This document shows positions 1 to 8,091 of a stretch of 13,933 nucleotides of DNA, piece by piece. Position numbers and translations under genes: made by a program. Numbering within the stretch: position 1 is the first letter of the stretch; each line of letters begins with the position of its first letter. The notes under the pieces were generated by a model. That model saw only the letters and a program-made list of their open reading frames with translations, made no database searches and had not been told where the DNA came from. The stretch is from JBFXEO01 sp050180015 (GTDB lineage Bacteria; Bacteroidota; Bacteroidia; Bacteroidales; Tenuifilaceae): NCBI GenBank assembly GCA_050180015.1, contig JBFXEO010000058.1, forward strand, positions 1-13,933, written 5' to 3'.

Positions 1-105
1 CATATCATGGCTGATGTGGTCAAGGCGGCCCTGCAAGGATTACGAGATGAATACGGAATCAAGCGAGGCCTGGGTACTCGTGGCCTCCATTGCTATGATG
101 ATTAA
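1..105 (+). CDS. C-terminal end of an unidentified protein (partial)
   Basis: An open frame enters from the left edge and runs 34 codons to a TAA at 103-105. The visible tail is basic and glycine-containing, with KRGLGTRGLHCYDD at its end. It has no signal or membrane segment. I do not recognise the family from so short a tail. Its last codons overlap an ATGATGATTAA sequence where a second small ORF seems to begin, which suggests translational coupling to that downstream frame. The ATG at codon 3 is probably internal, but the upstream part is outside the window, so the true start cannot be judged. Confidence 0.5.
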   Translation, partial: HIMADVVKAALQGLRDEYGIKRGLGTRGLHCYDD

Positions 106-269
106 AAAAATTTAAACAGGCTCTTAAGCCCGGAATACATCGTTATCTTGATATTTTTGTTTCCAAGCAGCGGGATGATTTAAAGTTGGAATTTTATCAA
201 AGAGGGGATTCTAATGGGTTCCCGAAGAGATACGAGGTATTAACCGATGTTATTGTTATTGAAAAATAA
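95..269 (+). pseudogene. Small ORF apparently broken by a frameshift at an A7 run
   Basis: ATG codons at 95 and 98 open a frame (MMIKKI) that ends at once at a TAA, 113-115. If one A is removed from the A7 run at 104-110, the frame continues through 111-266 to the TAA at 267-269. The repaired product would be about 57 residues. The continuation is open and protein-like (KPGIHRYLDIFVSKQRDD, later FPKRYEVLTDVIVIEK) and has no in-frame ATG of its own. Its start overlaps the end of the preceding gene, a common arrangement for coupled genes. It could be a real inactivation, a homopolymer error in the assembly, or a gene expressed through transcriptional slippage. I do not recognise the family. Confidence 0.4.
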
Positions 270-362
270 TCCCAAGACAGGTTAAAAGTAATAAGTATTT
301 AAGATTATTCACGACTAGTATAGGGCAACAACTAAATCGTTAACCTAAACCCGGCCCCTGCA

Positions 363-2606
363 CTAATGCCTGTTGTTTAAATTATCGCTTATTCCCCGTA
401 TTAGCTGGTTGATTTCCTCTTCCAACTTTTGGCAGGCCGGTGCGGTTAAATCTACTGTTTCCATAAGGTTGACCGCGGTTTTTAGCCGATCAATTTTTCC
501 CCGTATATTACCGGGTAGTGCTGTTTGCCCGTTGAATGCAGATGAGTCTATTTTTGAGGTAAGCAGGTTGGCCTGGTAATCGAATATTGCGATAAAAATA
601 TTGGCCTGTTGAACCACCGAATCGGCCTCTGCTGGGGTAATGTTACATTCATCGCCGTCCTTTGGGGTTTTGGCGGAAGCCGTTGAGCAGAGTTCCGGCT
701 TTAGCCCGCAAATTAACCTGAATGACTCATCCACATTTTTCTGGTATCCCAGCAACTTCTGGTTTAGGTTTAGGATTGTTGACAAGTCTTTGGTCGAAAC
801 GTCAATTTTTATAAAATCCTTGATGTTGTTAATATCGCGCTCTGTTTCGGCAATTTTGATGCCGAGATAACCTGAACTTTCCGTGCTGGAGGGATAGTGT
901 TCCCCCCAATTTTTTTTGATCAGCTGCAGCAGCTCCAGCCTCCTGAATACCCAGGGTTCCAGTACCGATACCAGGCTATCTTTCCGCATCAATTCAACCT
1001 TACGGTTATGCTCCTCCATACGTTGCCCGAATGTATTAATTGCCGCGATGGATTTTTCCCGGCATATCCCGCACGAAGTGTTTTTAATTAGACCCAGCAA
1101 TGTTGAGGGGGCATTCCGGGTTTGCCCCGACGCCGGGGTGCTGTCCAACTTTTGTATTTCCAATTCAAAGGTTTTTCGGTAAAGGATGTCCTCAAGTTTT
1201 GTTAGCTGGCTGTTTATCAGCTGGCCTTCGAGGTTCTGGGCCATTAACTCCGGTTTAAATATCCCCGAGAAATGCAGCGTGGCAATATGCTGCTCCAGCT
1301 CGGCATTCGGAACATTGGGTGAATTTTCCAGCTGAGTTAGGGTGTTTACCAGTTCCTTGGTTGATTTAAGGTTGTAGTCATTATCCAGGTAGAGCGAGGC
1401 AAACCCAAGAATTGACTCGTACTCGTGGTTGAAAACCGACATAAAGGTGCCGTTGCCCCTGTACTTGAACTTTATTGCATCGAATGTTTTTAAAAGTTCA
1501 CGGTAGTGCTGCATAACCCGGAACAAGCTCCCGGAAATTGCATCGGTGTTTCCGGTTTTATAGTTCAGGTTGTAAACATCGAGGAAGTTTTTAAAGCTGG
1601 CAAAAACCGTAAGGAACGAGGTGAAATCTTTCTCCTGACGGTAAGTTTCGGCATTTATCAGTCCTTGCCGGTAATCGTTTTCAACTTTAAGTTTCCGTTT
1701 TTCGATGTTGGCAAAAGAAACCTCGTCGCCACTAATTGGATCCATCCGGTACAGCGATTTATAGTTTACCACCACTATTACAGGGTAATTGCCATGATCA
1801 ACAAGATTTTTCAAAGTATTCCTGTTCACCGTGGCGTAGTTGACCGTGTCGAGAAAATTTTTTAACGGCAATGCGCCAAGCTTTACCGGCAAGCTGTTGG
1901 CCGTTGTAAGCGCATAAACCTTTATGGAATGAATGCGGTTGTCGAAATTTTTCTGCTCGAACAGGCGAATGGTGGAGCTGAATCGGTATTCCTTTTTCTT
2001 GGTGTTTGACTCAAGAAAATTTCCAAACTCCCCAATGATACTCATTACAGCATCGGTTGGTGTCAATATTTTCGATAAATTCTTCAGCTGAGTTGCCACC
2101 ATCGATAGCACCTGGTCGCGGTTGTTGTTGGTAATTGCTTTAACCTGAATTTCTGCATCAATGTAATCCTTGGCAGAGTATAGCGGCAGGTTGTCTATAA
2201 TTCTTACGTAATCTATGTTATCGCTTACAAAAGTTTGGTACTTATTTTCCCGGTCTTTGGATATTTGAAAGTTATACAGGGGGTAGGTAATATCATTATC
2301 GCCAAAAAATTTTACATTTTTAAGGCTGGCTGTAATGAACAGGTACTCCAGCAGCTCCTGTTCCGGATTACTTTTTTTGCGTTTGTTTCTTTTGGGCCCA
2401 GTGTTGCCAAAATCCAGCTCGTTAATTAGGTTGCTAAATTTATCGCCGTTGAACAAAAAGATGTCGGTTGAAAGGTACTGCCACTCTCCGGTGAAGTTAA
2501 AGTTTGACGTGTCGTTAAAAATCAACAGAGGCTCAATATCCCGTTGCGCATGGCAAGCATATCCCACAAGAACGCCAAGCAAAAGTGTAAACAGTTTTTT
2601 TACCAT
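363..2606 (-). CDS. Large secreted protein of unknown function (747 aa)
   Basis: The N-terminus is a classic signal peptide: MVKK, a hydrophobic core, then a likely signal peptidase I site after CHA (about residue 20). The protein is therefore exported to the periplasm or beyond. The rest is hydrophilic, has no other membrane segment, and is rich in Asn, Leu and Lys with long helical-looking stretches, especially residues 300-480 and 520-630. All six cysteines of the mature protein lie in the last third (C512, C515, C633, C640, C654, C725). C512 and C515 form a CGIC motif. Residues 1-511 have no cysteine apart from one in the signal peptide. I do not recognise a known domain. It lies downstream of ispD and the GNAT gene on the same strand, 76 nt after the latter, and may be cotranscribed. 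It is convergent with the small ORF at the left edge. ATG start; TAG stop. Confidence 0.85.
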   Translation of the reverse strand: MVKKLFTLLLGVLVGYACHAQRDIEPLLIFNDTSNFNFTGEWQYLSTDIFLFNGDKFSNLINELDFGNTGPKRNKRKKSNPEQELLEYLFITASLKNVKFFGDNDITYPLYNFQISKDRENKYQTFVSDNIDYVRIIDNLPLYSAKDYIDAEIQVKAITNNNRDQVLSMVATQLKNLSKILTPTDAVMSIIGEFGNFLESNTKKKEYRFSSTIRLFEQKNFDNRIHSIKVYALTTANSLPVKLGALPLKNFLDTVNYATVNRNTLKNLVDHGNYPVIVVVNYKSLYRMDPISGDEVSFANIEKRKLKVENDYRQGLINAETYRQEKDFTSFLTVFASFKNFLDVYNLNYKTGNTDAISGSLFRVMQHYRELLKTFDAIKFKYRGNGTFMSVFNHEYESILGFASLYLDNDYNLKSTKELVNTLTQLENSPNVPNAELEQHIATLHFSGIFKPELMAQNLEGQLINSQLTKLEDILYRKTFELEIQKLDSTPASGQTRNAPSTLLGLIKNTSCGICREKSIAAINTFGQRMEEHNRKVELMRKDSLVSVLEPWVFRRLELLQLIKKNWGEHYPSSTESSGYLGIKIAETERDINNIKDFIKIDVSTKDLSTILNLNQKLLGYQKNVDESFRLICGLKPELCSTASAKTPKDGDECNITPAEADSVVQQANIFIAIFDYQANLLTSKIDSSAFNGQTALPGNIRGKIDRLKTAVNLMETVDLTAPACQKLEEEINQLIRGISDNLNNRH

Positions 2607-2682
2607 GATACAATTCTAAACCTAGAGCTAATAGTGTTTTGTAAATTCCCGGGCCGCCGTGCTTACTTGGAATTGGTTCCCT

Positions 2683-3858
2683 TTAGCTAACCTTTCGGGG
2701 AGGGACAACCTCCCTGTTCCTATCGAACATATACCGAAAGGTGATATGTGTTTTACGGATCTTTGCCCCAATTTGCTCGGCAATCCGTCTCATGGTAGGA
2801 TTAAAATCGCCAATCCAGTTCAGCTCCAGCTCTTTGTACTGGAACCCAGATTTTAGCGCCCGCTTGGCAAGCTCGTTGACCAGGGCTCCCTCTAAACCTT
2901 TGCCCTGATGCTGGGGAACAATACCAAAAATTAACCCAACGGCCTTGGTACAAACTTTTTTTACTTTGAGCAGGTACAAAAACTTAACCTTTGCCCAAAA
3001 GTTGAACTTTCCGTTGAGATATTTTACCACCTGGTTAATATCTGGTACCATGATTAAAAATCCGATTGGCTCTCCCTGGTAGTAGGCAAAGTACATCAAC
3101 TTTGGATCGAGTATGGGCTTAATGGTTTTCATAATGACCTTGGCGTGGGTGGTGCTCATTTTTTTCACCCCGGTATATCGGCCCCAGGCGTTGTTGTAAA
3201 TTGTTCTGAAATCCTCTGCAAATTTGTTAAGCTTCCATTTTGAGATTATGGTAACACGATAATCGGGATTTTGCGATACCCGAACAGCTTTTTCCCAGAT
3301 GGCCGGGTTTACATCACTTGAATTTACCAGCCGATGGTAGGTGTACTGATTGAAGTAAACCTTAAACCCGTATTTTTCGAATAATGCCCGGTAGTATGGC
3401 AGGTGATAGTCCATGCAGTAGTTGGGCTCAAAATCGCCATCAACATGTAAACCCCACCAACGATCCCTATCGCCAAAGTTAACGGGGCCATCCATGGCCT
3501 CCATTCCGTTGTCCTTTAGCCACGCTTTTGCAGCGTTAAACAGAACCGATGCCGCATCAAAATTATCAATACATTCAAAGAAACCAACACCGCCCGTGGG
3601 CTGCTCGCTGGTTTTTGCGGTTTCGTAATCGATAAAAGCGGCTATTCGGCCAACAACGGCATTGTCATCGGAGTACAGAACCCACCGGATGGCCTTACCA
3701 TGCCGGAATTGCTTATTTCTGGCAGGGTCAAAAACACTTTCAATATCATTGTCCAACGGACGTATCCACCGTGGATAGTTCTTATACAGCTTAACCGGTA
3801 ACTCAAGAAAGTCGCGCTGCGTTTTTTTGTCCGATACTTCTCTAAGGTCGAAATTCAT
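2683..3858 (-). CDS. GNAT-fold acyltransferase, YghO-like (391 aa)
   Basis: The C-terminal third carries GNAT features. GIVPQHQGKGLEGALV (about residues 312-327) matches the acetyl-CoA binding Q/R-x-x-G-x-G/A loop. The following ELNWIGDFNPTMRRIAEQIG (about 345-364) matches the helix in which related enzymes have an N-x-x-M-R-R core. The N-terminal part contains DGPVNFGDRDRWWGL (about 123-137), characteristic of YghO-like proteins, which are long two-part GNAT relatives. The protein is cytosolic, with no signal peptide. Substrate is unknown; homologues are mostly annotated only as N-acetyltransferase or YghO. It sits 34 nt downstream of ispD on the same strand, so cotranscription is likely, although no link to isoprenoid synthesis is known to me. 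Family assignment is firm; function is not. Confidence 0.8.
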   Translation of the reverse strand: MNFDLREVSDKKTQRDFLELPVKLYKNYPRWIRPLDNDIESVFDPARNKQFRHGKAIRWVLYSDDNAVVGRIAAFIDYETAKTSEQPTGGVGFFECIDNFDAASVLFNAAKAWLKDNGMEAMDGPVNFGDRDRWWGLHVDGDFEPNYCMDYHLPYYRALFEKYGFKVYFNQYTYHRLVNSSDVNPAIWEKAVRVSQNPDYRVTIISKWKLNKFAEDFRTIYNNAWGRYTGVKKMSTTHAKVIMKTIKPILDPKLMYFAYYQGEPIGFLIMVPDINQVVKYLNGKFNFWAKVKFLYLLKVKKVCTKAVGLIFGIVPQHQGKGLEGALVNELAKRALKSGFQYKELELNWIGDFNPTMRRIAEQIGAKIRKTHITFRYMFDRNREVVPPRKVS

Positions 3859-3892
3859 GGTCGAAATATTTTAAGTACTTGGTTTGATAGTG

Positions 3893-4579
3893 CTACAAAT
3901 TTTTGTTCCGCAACAGGATGCCGGCTGTCAGCAAATCGGATTGGGTTGTTATTTTGATATTTTCGGGATTTCCCTCCACCGTAAAAATTCTTTCGCCCGA
4001 AGCCTCCACCACGGAAGCATCATCGGTGAAGTTGGGGTTATACGGTACATCGTAACACCGTTTAATGAGGTTTGCCCTGAAAACCTGCGGTGTTTGTACC
4101 AGTAAAACGTTGTGCCGGGGAAACGATGTAGAATAACCATTGTTTCCCTCTATCCGAACCGACTCTACCGGACGAATAGCCGGAACTGCATTTCCCTTTT
4201 GCCCAGCTACACGGTAGCAGGTTTCAACAACAGCTACACTCACCAACGGACGGACTCCATCGTGAATGGCCACCACCGAATTCAGGTCATCAACTAAATT
4301 TAAACCATTCTTTACCGAGTAAAAACGTTCATTCCCTCCTGCTACAATCTTATGCCGAGCGGCAAACCTGTGCTGTTGGCATAATTCCTTCCACCTTTCA
4401 ATATGCACTTCGGGTAATGCAACAATAATCTCGGGCAGATTGCTTAATCCCGCAAAAACGCTGATAGTGTGCATTAGTATGGGTTTCTGCTCAAGTTCTA
4501 CGAATTGTTTGGGAGTACCAATTCCCATCCGGATGCCCGAACCTCCTGCAACAATAATTACGTATCGCTTAACATCCAT
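3893..4579 (-). CDS. ispD: 2-C-methyl-D-erythritol 4-phosphate cytidylyltransferase
   Basis: IspD transfers CMP from CTP to 2-C-methyl-D-erythritol 4-phosphate, the third step of the MEP pathway to IPP and DMAPP, in the cytosol. The whole fold is visible in 228 residues, the usual length. The nucleotide loop AGGSGIRMG lies at residues 11-19, with PKQF at 23-26 supplying the conserved lysine. AIHDGVRPLV is at 104-113, TPQVF at 163-167, TDDASVVE at 185-192, and NPENIKITTQSDL at 204-215. These match the CTP- and substrate-binding motifs in order. The ATG start fits the family N-terminus (KRYVIIVAGG). It appears to be the first gene of a minus-strand unit running into the GNAT gene; a promoter-like box lies just upstream. 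No ispF is seen nearby. Confidence 0.95.
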   Translation of the reverse strand: MDVKRYVIIVAGGSGIRMGIGTPKQFVELEQKPILMHTISVFAGLSNLPEIIVALPEVHIERWKELCQQHRFAARHKIVAGGNERFYSVKNGLNLVDDLNSVVAIHDGVRPLVSVAVVETCYRVAGQKGNAVPAIRPVESVRIEGNNGYSTSFPRHNVLLVQTPQVFRANLIKRCYDVPYNPNFTDDASVVEASGERIFTVEGNPENIKITTQSDLLTAGILLRNKNL

Positions 4580-4604
4580 GAATACTTAGTATAGCTTACA
4601 CTCC

Positions 4605-4612
4605 GAAAGGTA
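4605..4612 (-). promoter_or_regulatory. Candidate -7 box upstream of ispD
   Basis: On the minus strand this reads TACCTTTC, one base from the Bacteroidota -7 consensus TAnnTTTG. It is preceded by a T-rich stretch. It lies 25 nt upstream of the ispD ATG, giving a leader of roughly 20 nt. No convincing -33 TTTG is seen at the right distance, so this is only a candidate. Confidence 0.3.
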
Positions 4613-4780
4613 CAAAAAAAGATGCTAACTCGTAGTTTCCCTTTGCCTTGGTACGAACGTTAACCGCAACGATGTTTTTGTAAGTTGATGGCAATAAGAT
4701 GTATAGCGTTTACCTCCCGATGATAAATTTTCTCACCCGGGAATTGCTGCAATGTTTAGATTGAAACGAATGATTAACCC

Positions 4781-4799
4781 CCAGCTGAGTTTGCGCTGG
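4781..4799 (-). terminator. Weak hairpin after the 144-aa membrane gene
   Basis: CCAGC (4781-4785) pairs with GCTGG (4795-4799) across a 9-nt loop, directly after the stop codon of the minus-strand gene at 4801-5235. No T tract follows on the minus strand, so it is at best a weak or factor-assisted terminator. It may be chance. Confidence 0.25.
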
Positions 4800-4800
4800 A

Positions 4801-5235
4801 CTACTCTTGATGATTAATGATAAAGTAAAAACTTTTGAGCATCACCAAAAGAAGGATTGGAAAAAAAACGGTTTGCAGGAATCGAAATAAAAAGTAGTTG
4901 AGCAGATCGAGGTATATTAAAGTGGCAAATAAAACTATTATTGAACAGTCGAAAAACATAACAAGCCGGCTCCACGACGGCATTAAAAACACCCTGGGTA
5001 GCGGTTGACCCATTAGTTCTCCGTTGGAGTTTAGGAGCAAATCGTAAAGGCATACCGTGAATATAATGGGCGAAACAACCCCGAAAATAAGCAGCAGGTA
5101 GTTGGACTGAATAACCTTAAACGAGTACAGTATTCCGGATAGCAGGGATACGGATAGGTTGAATGAAAAAGTAGAGGATGACTCCACCAGGTTTTTTGTC
5201 CAGTACTGGAAAATGGTATTCTTATGATTCCCCAT
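4801..5235 (-). CDS. Small polytopic membrane protein, function unknown (144 aa)
   Basis: The protein is very hydrophobic, with three to four likely transmembrane helices at about residues 22-40, 45-67, 93-115 and 120-140. The longer loop between helices two and three (NSNGELMGQPLPRVFLMPSW) contains the only marked polar and proline-rich stretch. No family motif is recognised. It starts 9 nt downstream of the exchanger gene on the same strand, so it is almost certainly cotranscribed and may act with it at the inner membrane, which is an inference from position. The ATG start gives a normal short cytosolic N-terminus. There is a 221-bp gap before ispD. Confidence 0.7.
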   Translation of the reverse strand: MGNHKNTIFQYWTKNLVESSSTFSFNLSVSLLSGILYSFKVIQSNYLLLIFGVVSPIIFTVCLYDLLLNSNGELMGQPLPRVFLMPSWSRLVMFFDCSIIVLFATLIYLDLLNYFLFRFLQTVFFPILLLVMLKSFYFIINHQE

Positions 5236-5244
5236 AGTTGTACG

Positions 5245-6204
5245 TTATGCCTTATAAATCAAAAAAGTAGTATAAGCAATAAATATGGCCACCAGAATAA
5301 CGCCTTCGCGTCTATCAATTTTACGCCCGGGACCAGCCAGCGCAAAAACAAACATCAGCAAACCGGCCAGTAAATTTACCAGCATGTCCGAATTTGCACG
5401 GGGGTATGCAGGAATTGGGGTAATAACCGATGATACGCCCAAAATCAGAAACACATTAAACACGTTTGACCCAATAACGTTTCCAATGGCTATATCGGGC
5501 TTGTTCCTGTAGGCCGCCATGGCCGATGTTGCCAGTTCCGGTAGCGAAGTTCCGGCAGCCACTACGGTTAAACCAATAACCGATTGGCTTACGCCAAGCT
5601 TGGTGGCAATGTTTACTGCCCCTCGTACAATTAGGCTCCCACCAACAACCAAAAGTGCAAATCCGCCGAGTATCATTAAAATGGATAGCCATAGCTTACG
5701 CTTTTCGATGTCCGGAGTTTTTTCTTCGGGATTCGATTTTCCGGTCAGAAAATTATAGTACATAAAAATGCAAAAAAACAGCAGGAGGATGGCCCCGTCA
5801 ATCCTCGAAATCACCGAATTGCCCATTCCATCGATGATTGTGTCGTTGGCAACTACCAGCAAGGCAAAGGCGGCTAGTAGGTTAAAGGGAATTTCCACTT
5901 TAACCGTTGTATTTTGTACCCCAATAGGTTTAATAAGAGCCGCAATACCAAGAATCATAAAGACATTAAATATATTGCTCCCCAGTATGTTGCCCAAGGC
6001 AAGGTCGGTATTCCCCGATGTGGCCGATACAATGTTCACCGCCAACTCGGGAGCCGAGGTTCCAAAGGCAACCACCGTTAGCCCAATGGTCAGGGCCGAT
6101 ATACCCAGCCTACTGGCCACGTTCGAGGCCCCTTCAACCAGCCAATTTGCCCCCAGAATAAGCAGTATAAGCCCTAAAAGAAGAAATCCACTCTGTAATA
6201 GCAT
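5245..6204 (-). CDS. CaCA-family Na+/Ca2+ exchanger, YrbG-like (319 aa)
   Basis: This is an inner-membrane antiporter of the Ca2+/cation antiporter superfamily, expected to move Ca2+ (or a related cation) against Na+ or H+. It shows the two inverted alpha repeats that form the ion site: GTSAPEL at residues 48-54 with GNILGSNIFN at 71-80, and GTSLPEL at 218-224 with GNVIGSNVFN at 241-250. The acidic residue of each GTSxPEL motif is present, so the site looks intact. About ten hydrophobic helices are visible, with a charged cytosolic loop near residues 155-170 (NPEEKTPDIEKRK) between the halves. The length suits the bacterial YrbG type. It is the first gene of a minus-strand pair and is divergent from the lipoprotein gene; a good -7 box is upstream. 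The exact ion is not predictable. Confidence 0.92.
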   Translation of the reverse strand: MLLQSGFLLLGLILLILGANWLVEGASNVASRLGISALTIGLTVVAFGTSAPELAVNIVSATSGNTDLALGNILGSNIFNVFMILGIAALIKPIGVQNTTVKVEIPFNLLAAFALLVVANDTIIDGMGNSVISRIDGAILLLFFCIFMYYNFLTGKSNPEEKTPDIEKRKLWLSILMILGGFALLVVGGSLIVRGAVNIATKLGVSQSVIGLTVVAAGTSLPELATSAMAAYRNKPDIAIGNVIGSNVFNVFLILGVSSVITPIPAYPRANSDMLVNLLAGLLMFVFALAGPGRKIDRREGVILVAIFIAYTTFLIYKA

Positions 6205-6284
6205 TTACGTGTAATTATTTCATCCCGAGCAAGGTGTTCTGCAAGCTTATCGTATTACCAATCAATTTTTATCCAAAGTTGGTG

Positions 6285-6292
6285 CAAAGATA
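6285..6292 (-). promoter_or_regulatory. -7 box TATCTTTG for the exchanger operon
   Basis: The minus strand reads TATCTTTG, a perfect match to the Bacteroidota TAnnTTTG -7 consensus, followed by CACC, a typical start-site context. It lies 81 nt upstream of the exchanger ATG. A clear -33 TTTG is not visible. It overlaps the opposite-strand box by two bases. Confidence 0.5.
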
Positions 6293-6298
6293 CGTTTG
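6291..6298 (+). promoter_or_regulatory. -7 box TACGTTTG for the lipoprotein operon
   Basis: The plus strand reads TACGTTTG, which fits the TAnnTTTG consensus. It lies 42 nt upstream of the TTG start of the Big_5 lipoprotein, giving a leader of about 35 nt. No matching -33 element is evident. Confidence 0.4.
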
Positions 6299-6340
6299 TT
6301 TGGCTTAACTTAGCGGCAATTTAAAATCAAAAAACATATC

Positions 6341-8086
6341 TTGAGAAGACTACTATTTTTTACACTGCTTGGGATTTGGATTATCGCCCTGTTTCCCCGT
6401 TGCGCTAAAATTGTGGCTCCTACCGGAGGCTCCAAGGATACCCTTGCCCCGGTTATGATTAGGAGTAACCCCAAAATGAACGCCACAAATTTTTTAGGAC
6501 ACGAGGTTGTGTTTGAGTTTGATGAGTATGTTCAGCTAAAAGATGTTCAGCAAAAGATGCTGGTATCGCCCCCGCTAAAAAATCGTCCACAGGTTAAACT
6601 TAGAGGGAAAAAAATAGAGTTGGACATCAGCGATACCCTTAAAGATAATACAACCTACACCGTATATATGGGCGATGCCATTGCGGACAATAACGAGGGC
6701 AACCCCATAAAAAGCTTCGAATTCGCATTCTCAACGGGGGCCACCATCGATACGCTCAGCTACCCGGGAATGGTTATAAATTCTTTTTCCGGAGAGCCTG
6801 TTGAAGGGGCCCTGGTAATGCTTTACGATACATTTGCCGATTCTCTGCCCTACACCCAGCTACCCAAGCATATTGCTAAGACCAATAAGAAGGGAGAGTT
6901 TAAAATTAATAACCTCCAATACATAGACTATAAGCTGGTAGCTATCACCGATGAAAATTCGGACTACAAGTACAATCAGGGAGCAGAAAACATTGCCTTT
7001 TCCGATTCCATTCTTCACCGGGAATCCCTTATCGACAGCACAAAAAGGCAGAGGTTGACGCTACGATCCTTCGCCGAAGAGCTCCCCAACCAAATTATTA
7101 CCGGTTACGAGCGTAAGGAAAAACGGATGTTAGAATTGAATTTTTCGCGGGTTCCGGTTGGGGGCTTTACTTTAAAACCATTGGTTGACACCGCGGCAAC
7201 AAACTGGTACACCACAGAGTCCGACCCCAACGGGGATACCGTTAAAATTTGGATAACCGCCGATAACCTGGCCAATACCGATACTCTGGAACTTTTAACC
7301 AACTACCTAAAAACGGACTCCTTAAATGCCCTACACCCCCAAACCGATACGCTAAAATTTGTGTACGCCAATGCCGACGATGCCGAGAATGAAACACGAA
7401 AATCAAAATCCAGAAAAAAGGACAAGGATAAAGAGGAGGCAACGAAACCCGATGTTTTTAGCATCATAACACTGGTGAAAAATGGCGATCAGGTAAAACC
7501 CAACGCCCCCTTTGAGTTTGGCCTGCCCATGCCTGCAAAAAAGGTTGACCCTTCCATGCTTTTAATTCTGAATGAAACCGACAGTATAATGGAACCTCCG
7601 GTAAATATCCTTGCCGATTCCCTGAATCCCCGGATCTATAGGTTCAACAAGGATTGGAAACCCAACGTTTCCTACAAAATGCTCATGCTTCCCGGATTAT
7701 TCGAAAGCTTAGAGTCGCTTAAAAACGATACCATACGGCTAACCCTCAAGGGTGCCGATCCGGAAAGTTACGGGACTATAATTATTAAAACCAGCAACGT
7801 TTCAAAGGGGATTATCGCAGAATTGCTTACCGAAAAAGGGAATGTCATCAAAGCTAAAACAGCCGTAGGGAACCAACCCATTACATTTGCCTACCTGTCG
7901 CCGGGTAAGTACAAATTACGGTTTATAGAAGATTTGAACTGTAACGGGATTTGGGATACCGGAAATTACCTGAAAAGAATACAACCCGAGCGTATTTTTG
8001 AATTTACCGAAGGTAAAAATAAAGGAGTACTCAACATACGCGCTAACTGGGAGAACGAAATTCAGTTTGCCATACCAAAACCGTAG
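6341..8086 (+). CDS. Big_5 (Ig-like) domain lipoprotein (581 aa)
   Basis: This is a Bacteroidota family of cell-envelope lipoproteins with an N-terminal bacterial Ig-like domain (Big_5). The signal region is followed at C21 by CAKIVAPTGGSKDTLAP, the usual start of the mature protein in this family. The Ig-like domain covers about residues 35-132 and ends with the typical FEFAFSTG. A carboxypeptidase-regulatory-like beta domain follows at about 142-205 (VINSFSGEPVEGALVMLYD, then NKKGEFKINNL). A lysine-rich linker is at 352-366. The C-terminal part has the family's GKYKLRFIEDLNCNGIWDTG near 522-541. The start is TTG: the frame has a stop at 6311-6313 and no ATG before the hydrophobic core. The residues before C21 (F-P-R) are a poor lipobox, so lipidation is likely but not certain. 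It is followed 5 nt later by the thiamine-binding gene. Role unknown. Confidence 0.88.
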   Translation: MRRLLFFTLLGIWIIALFPRCAKIVAPTGGSKDTLAPVMIRSNPKMNATNFLGHEVVFEFDEYVQLKDVQQKMLVSPPLKNRPQVKLRGKKIELDISDTLKDNTTYTVYMGDAIADNNEGNPIKSFEFAFSTGATIDTLSYPGMVINSFSGEPVEGALVMLYDTFADSLPYTQLPKHIAKTNKKGEFKINNLQYIDYKLVAITDENSDYKYNQGAENIAFSDSILHRESLIDSTKRQRLTLRSFAEELPNQIITGYERKEKRMLELNFSRVPVGGFTLKPLVDTAATNWYTTESDPNGDTVKIWITADNLANTDTLELLTNYLKTDSLNALHPQTDTLKFVYANADDAENETRKSKSRKKDKDKEEATKPDVFSIITLVKNGDQVKPNAPFEFGLPMPAKKVDPSMLLILNETDSIMEPPVNILADSLNPRIYRFNKDWKPNVSYKMLMLPGLFESLESLKNDTIRLTLKGADPESYGTIIIKTSNVSKGIIAELLTEKGNVIKAKTAVGNQPITFAYLSPGKYKLRFIEDLNCNGIWDTGNYLKRIQPERIFEFTEGKNKGVLNIRANWENEIQFAIPKP

Positions 8087-8091
8087 AATCC

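Noticed and set aside
4814..5053. A 79-residue minus-strand ORF inside the 144-aa membrane gene
   Set aside because: It lies in another frame of a gene with clear membrane-protein character and a 9-nt operon spacing, so it is a shadow.
5768..6214. A 148-residue plus-strand ORF opposite the exchanger gene
   Set aside because: It is the antisense shadow of the conserved alpha-repeat region; the exchanger frame carries all family motifs.
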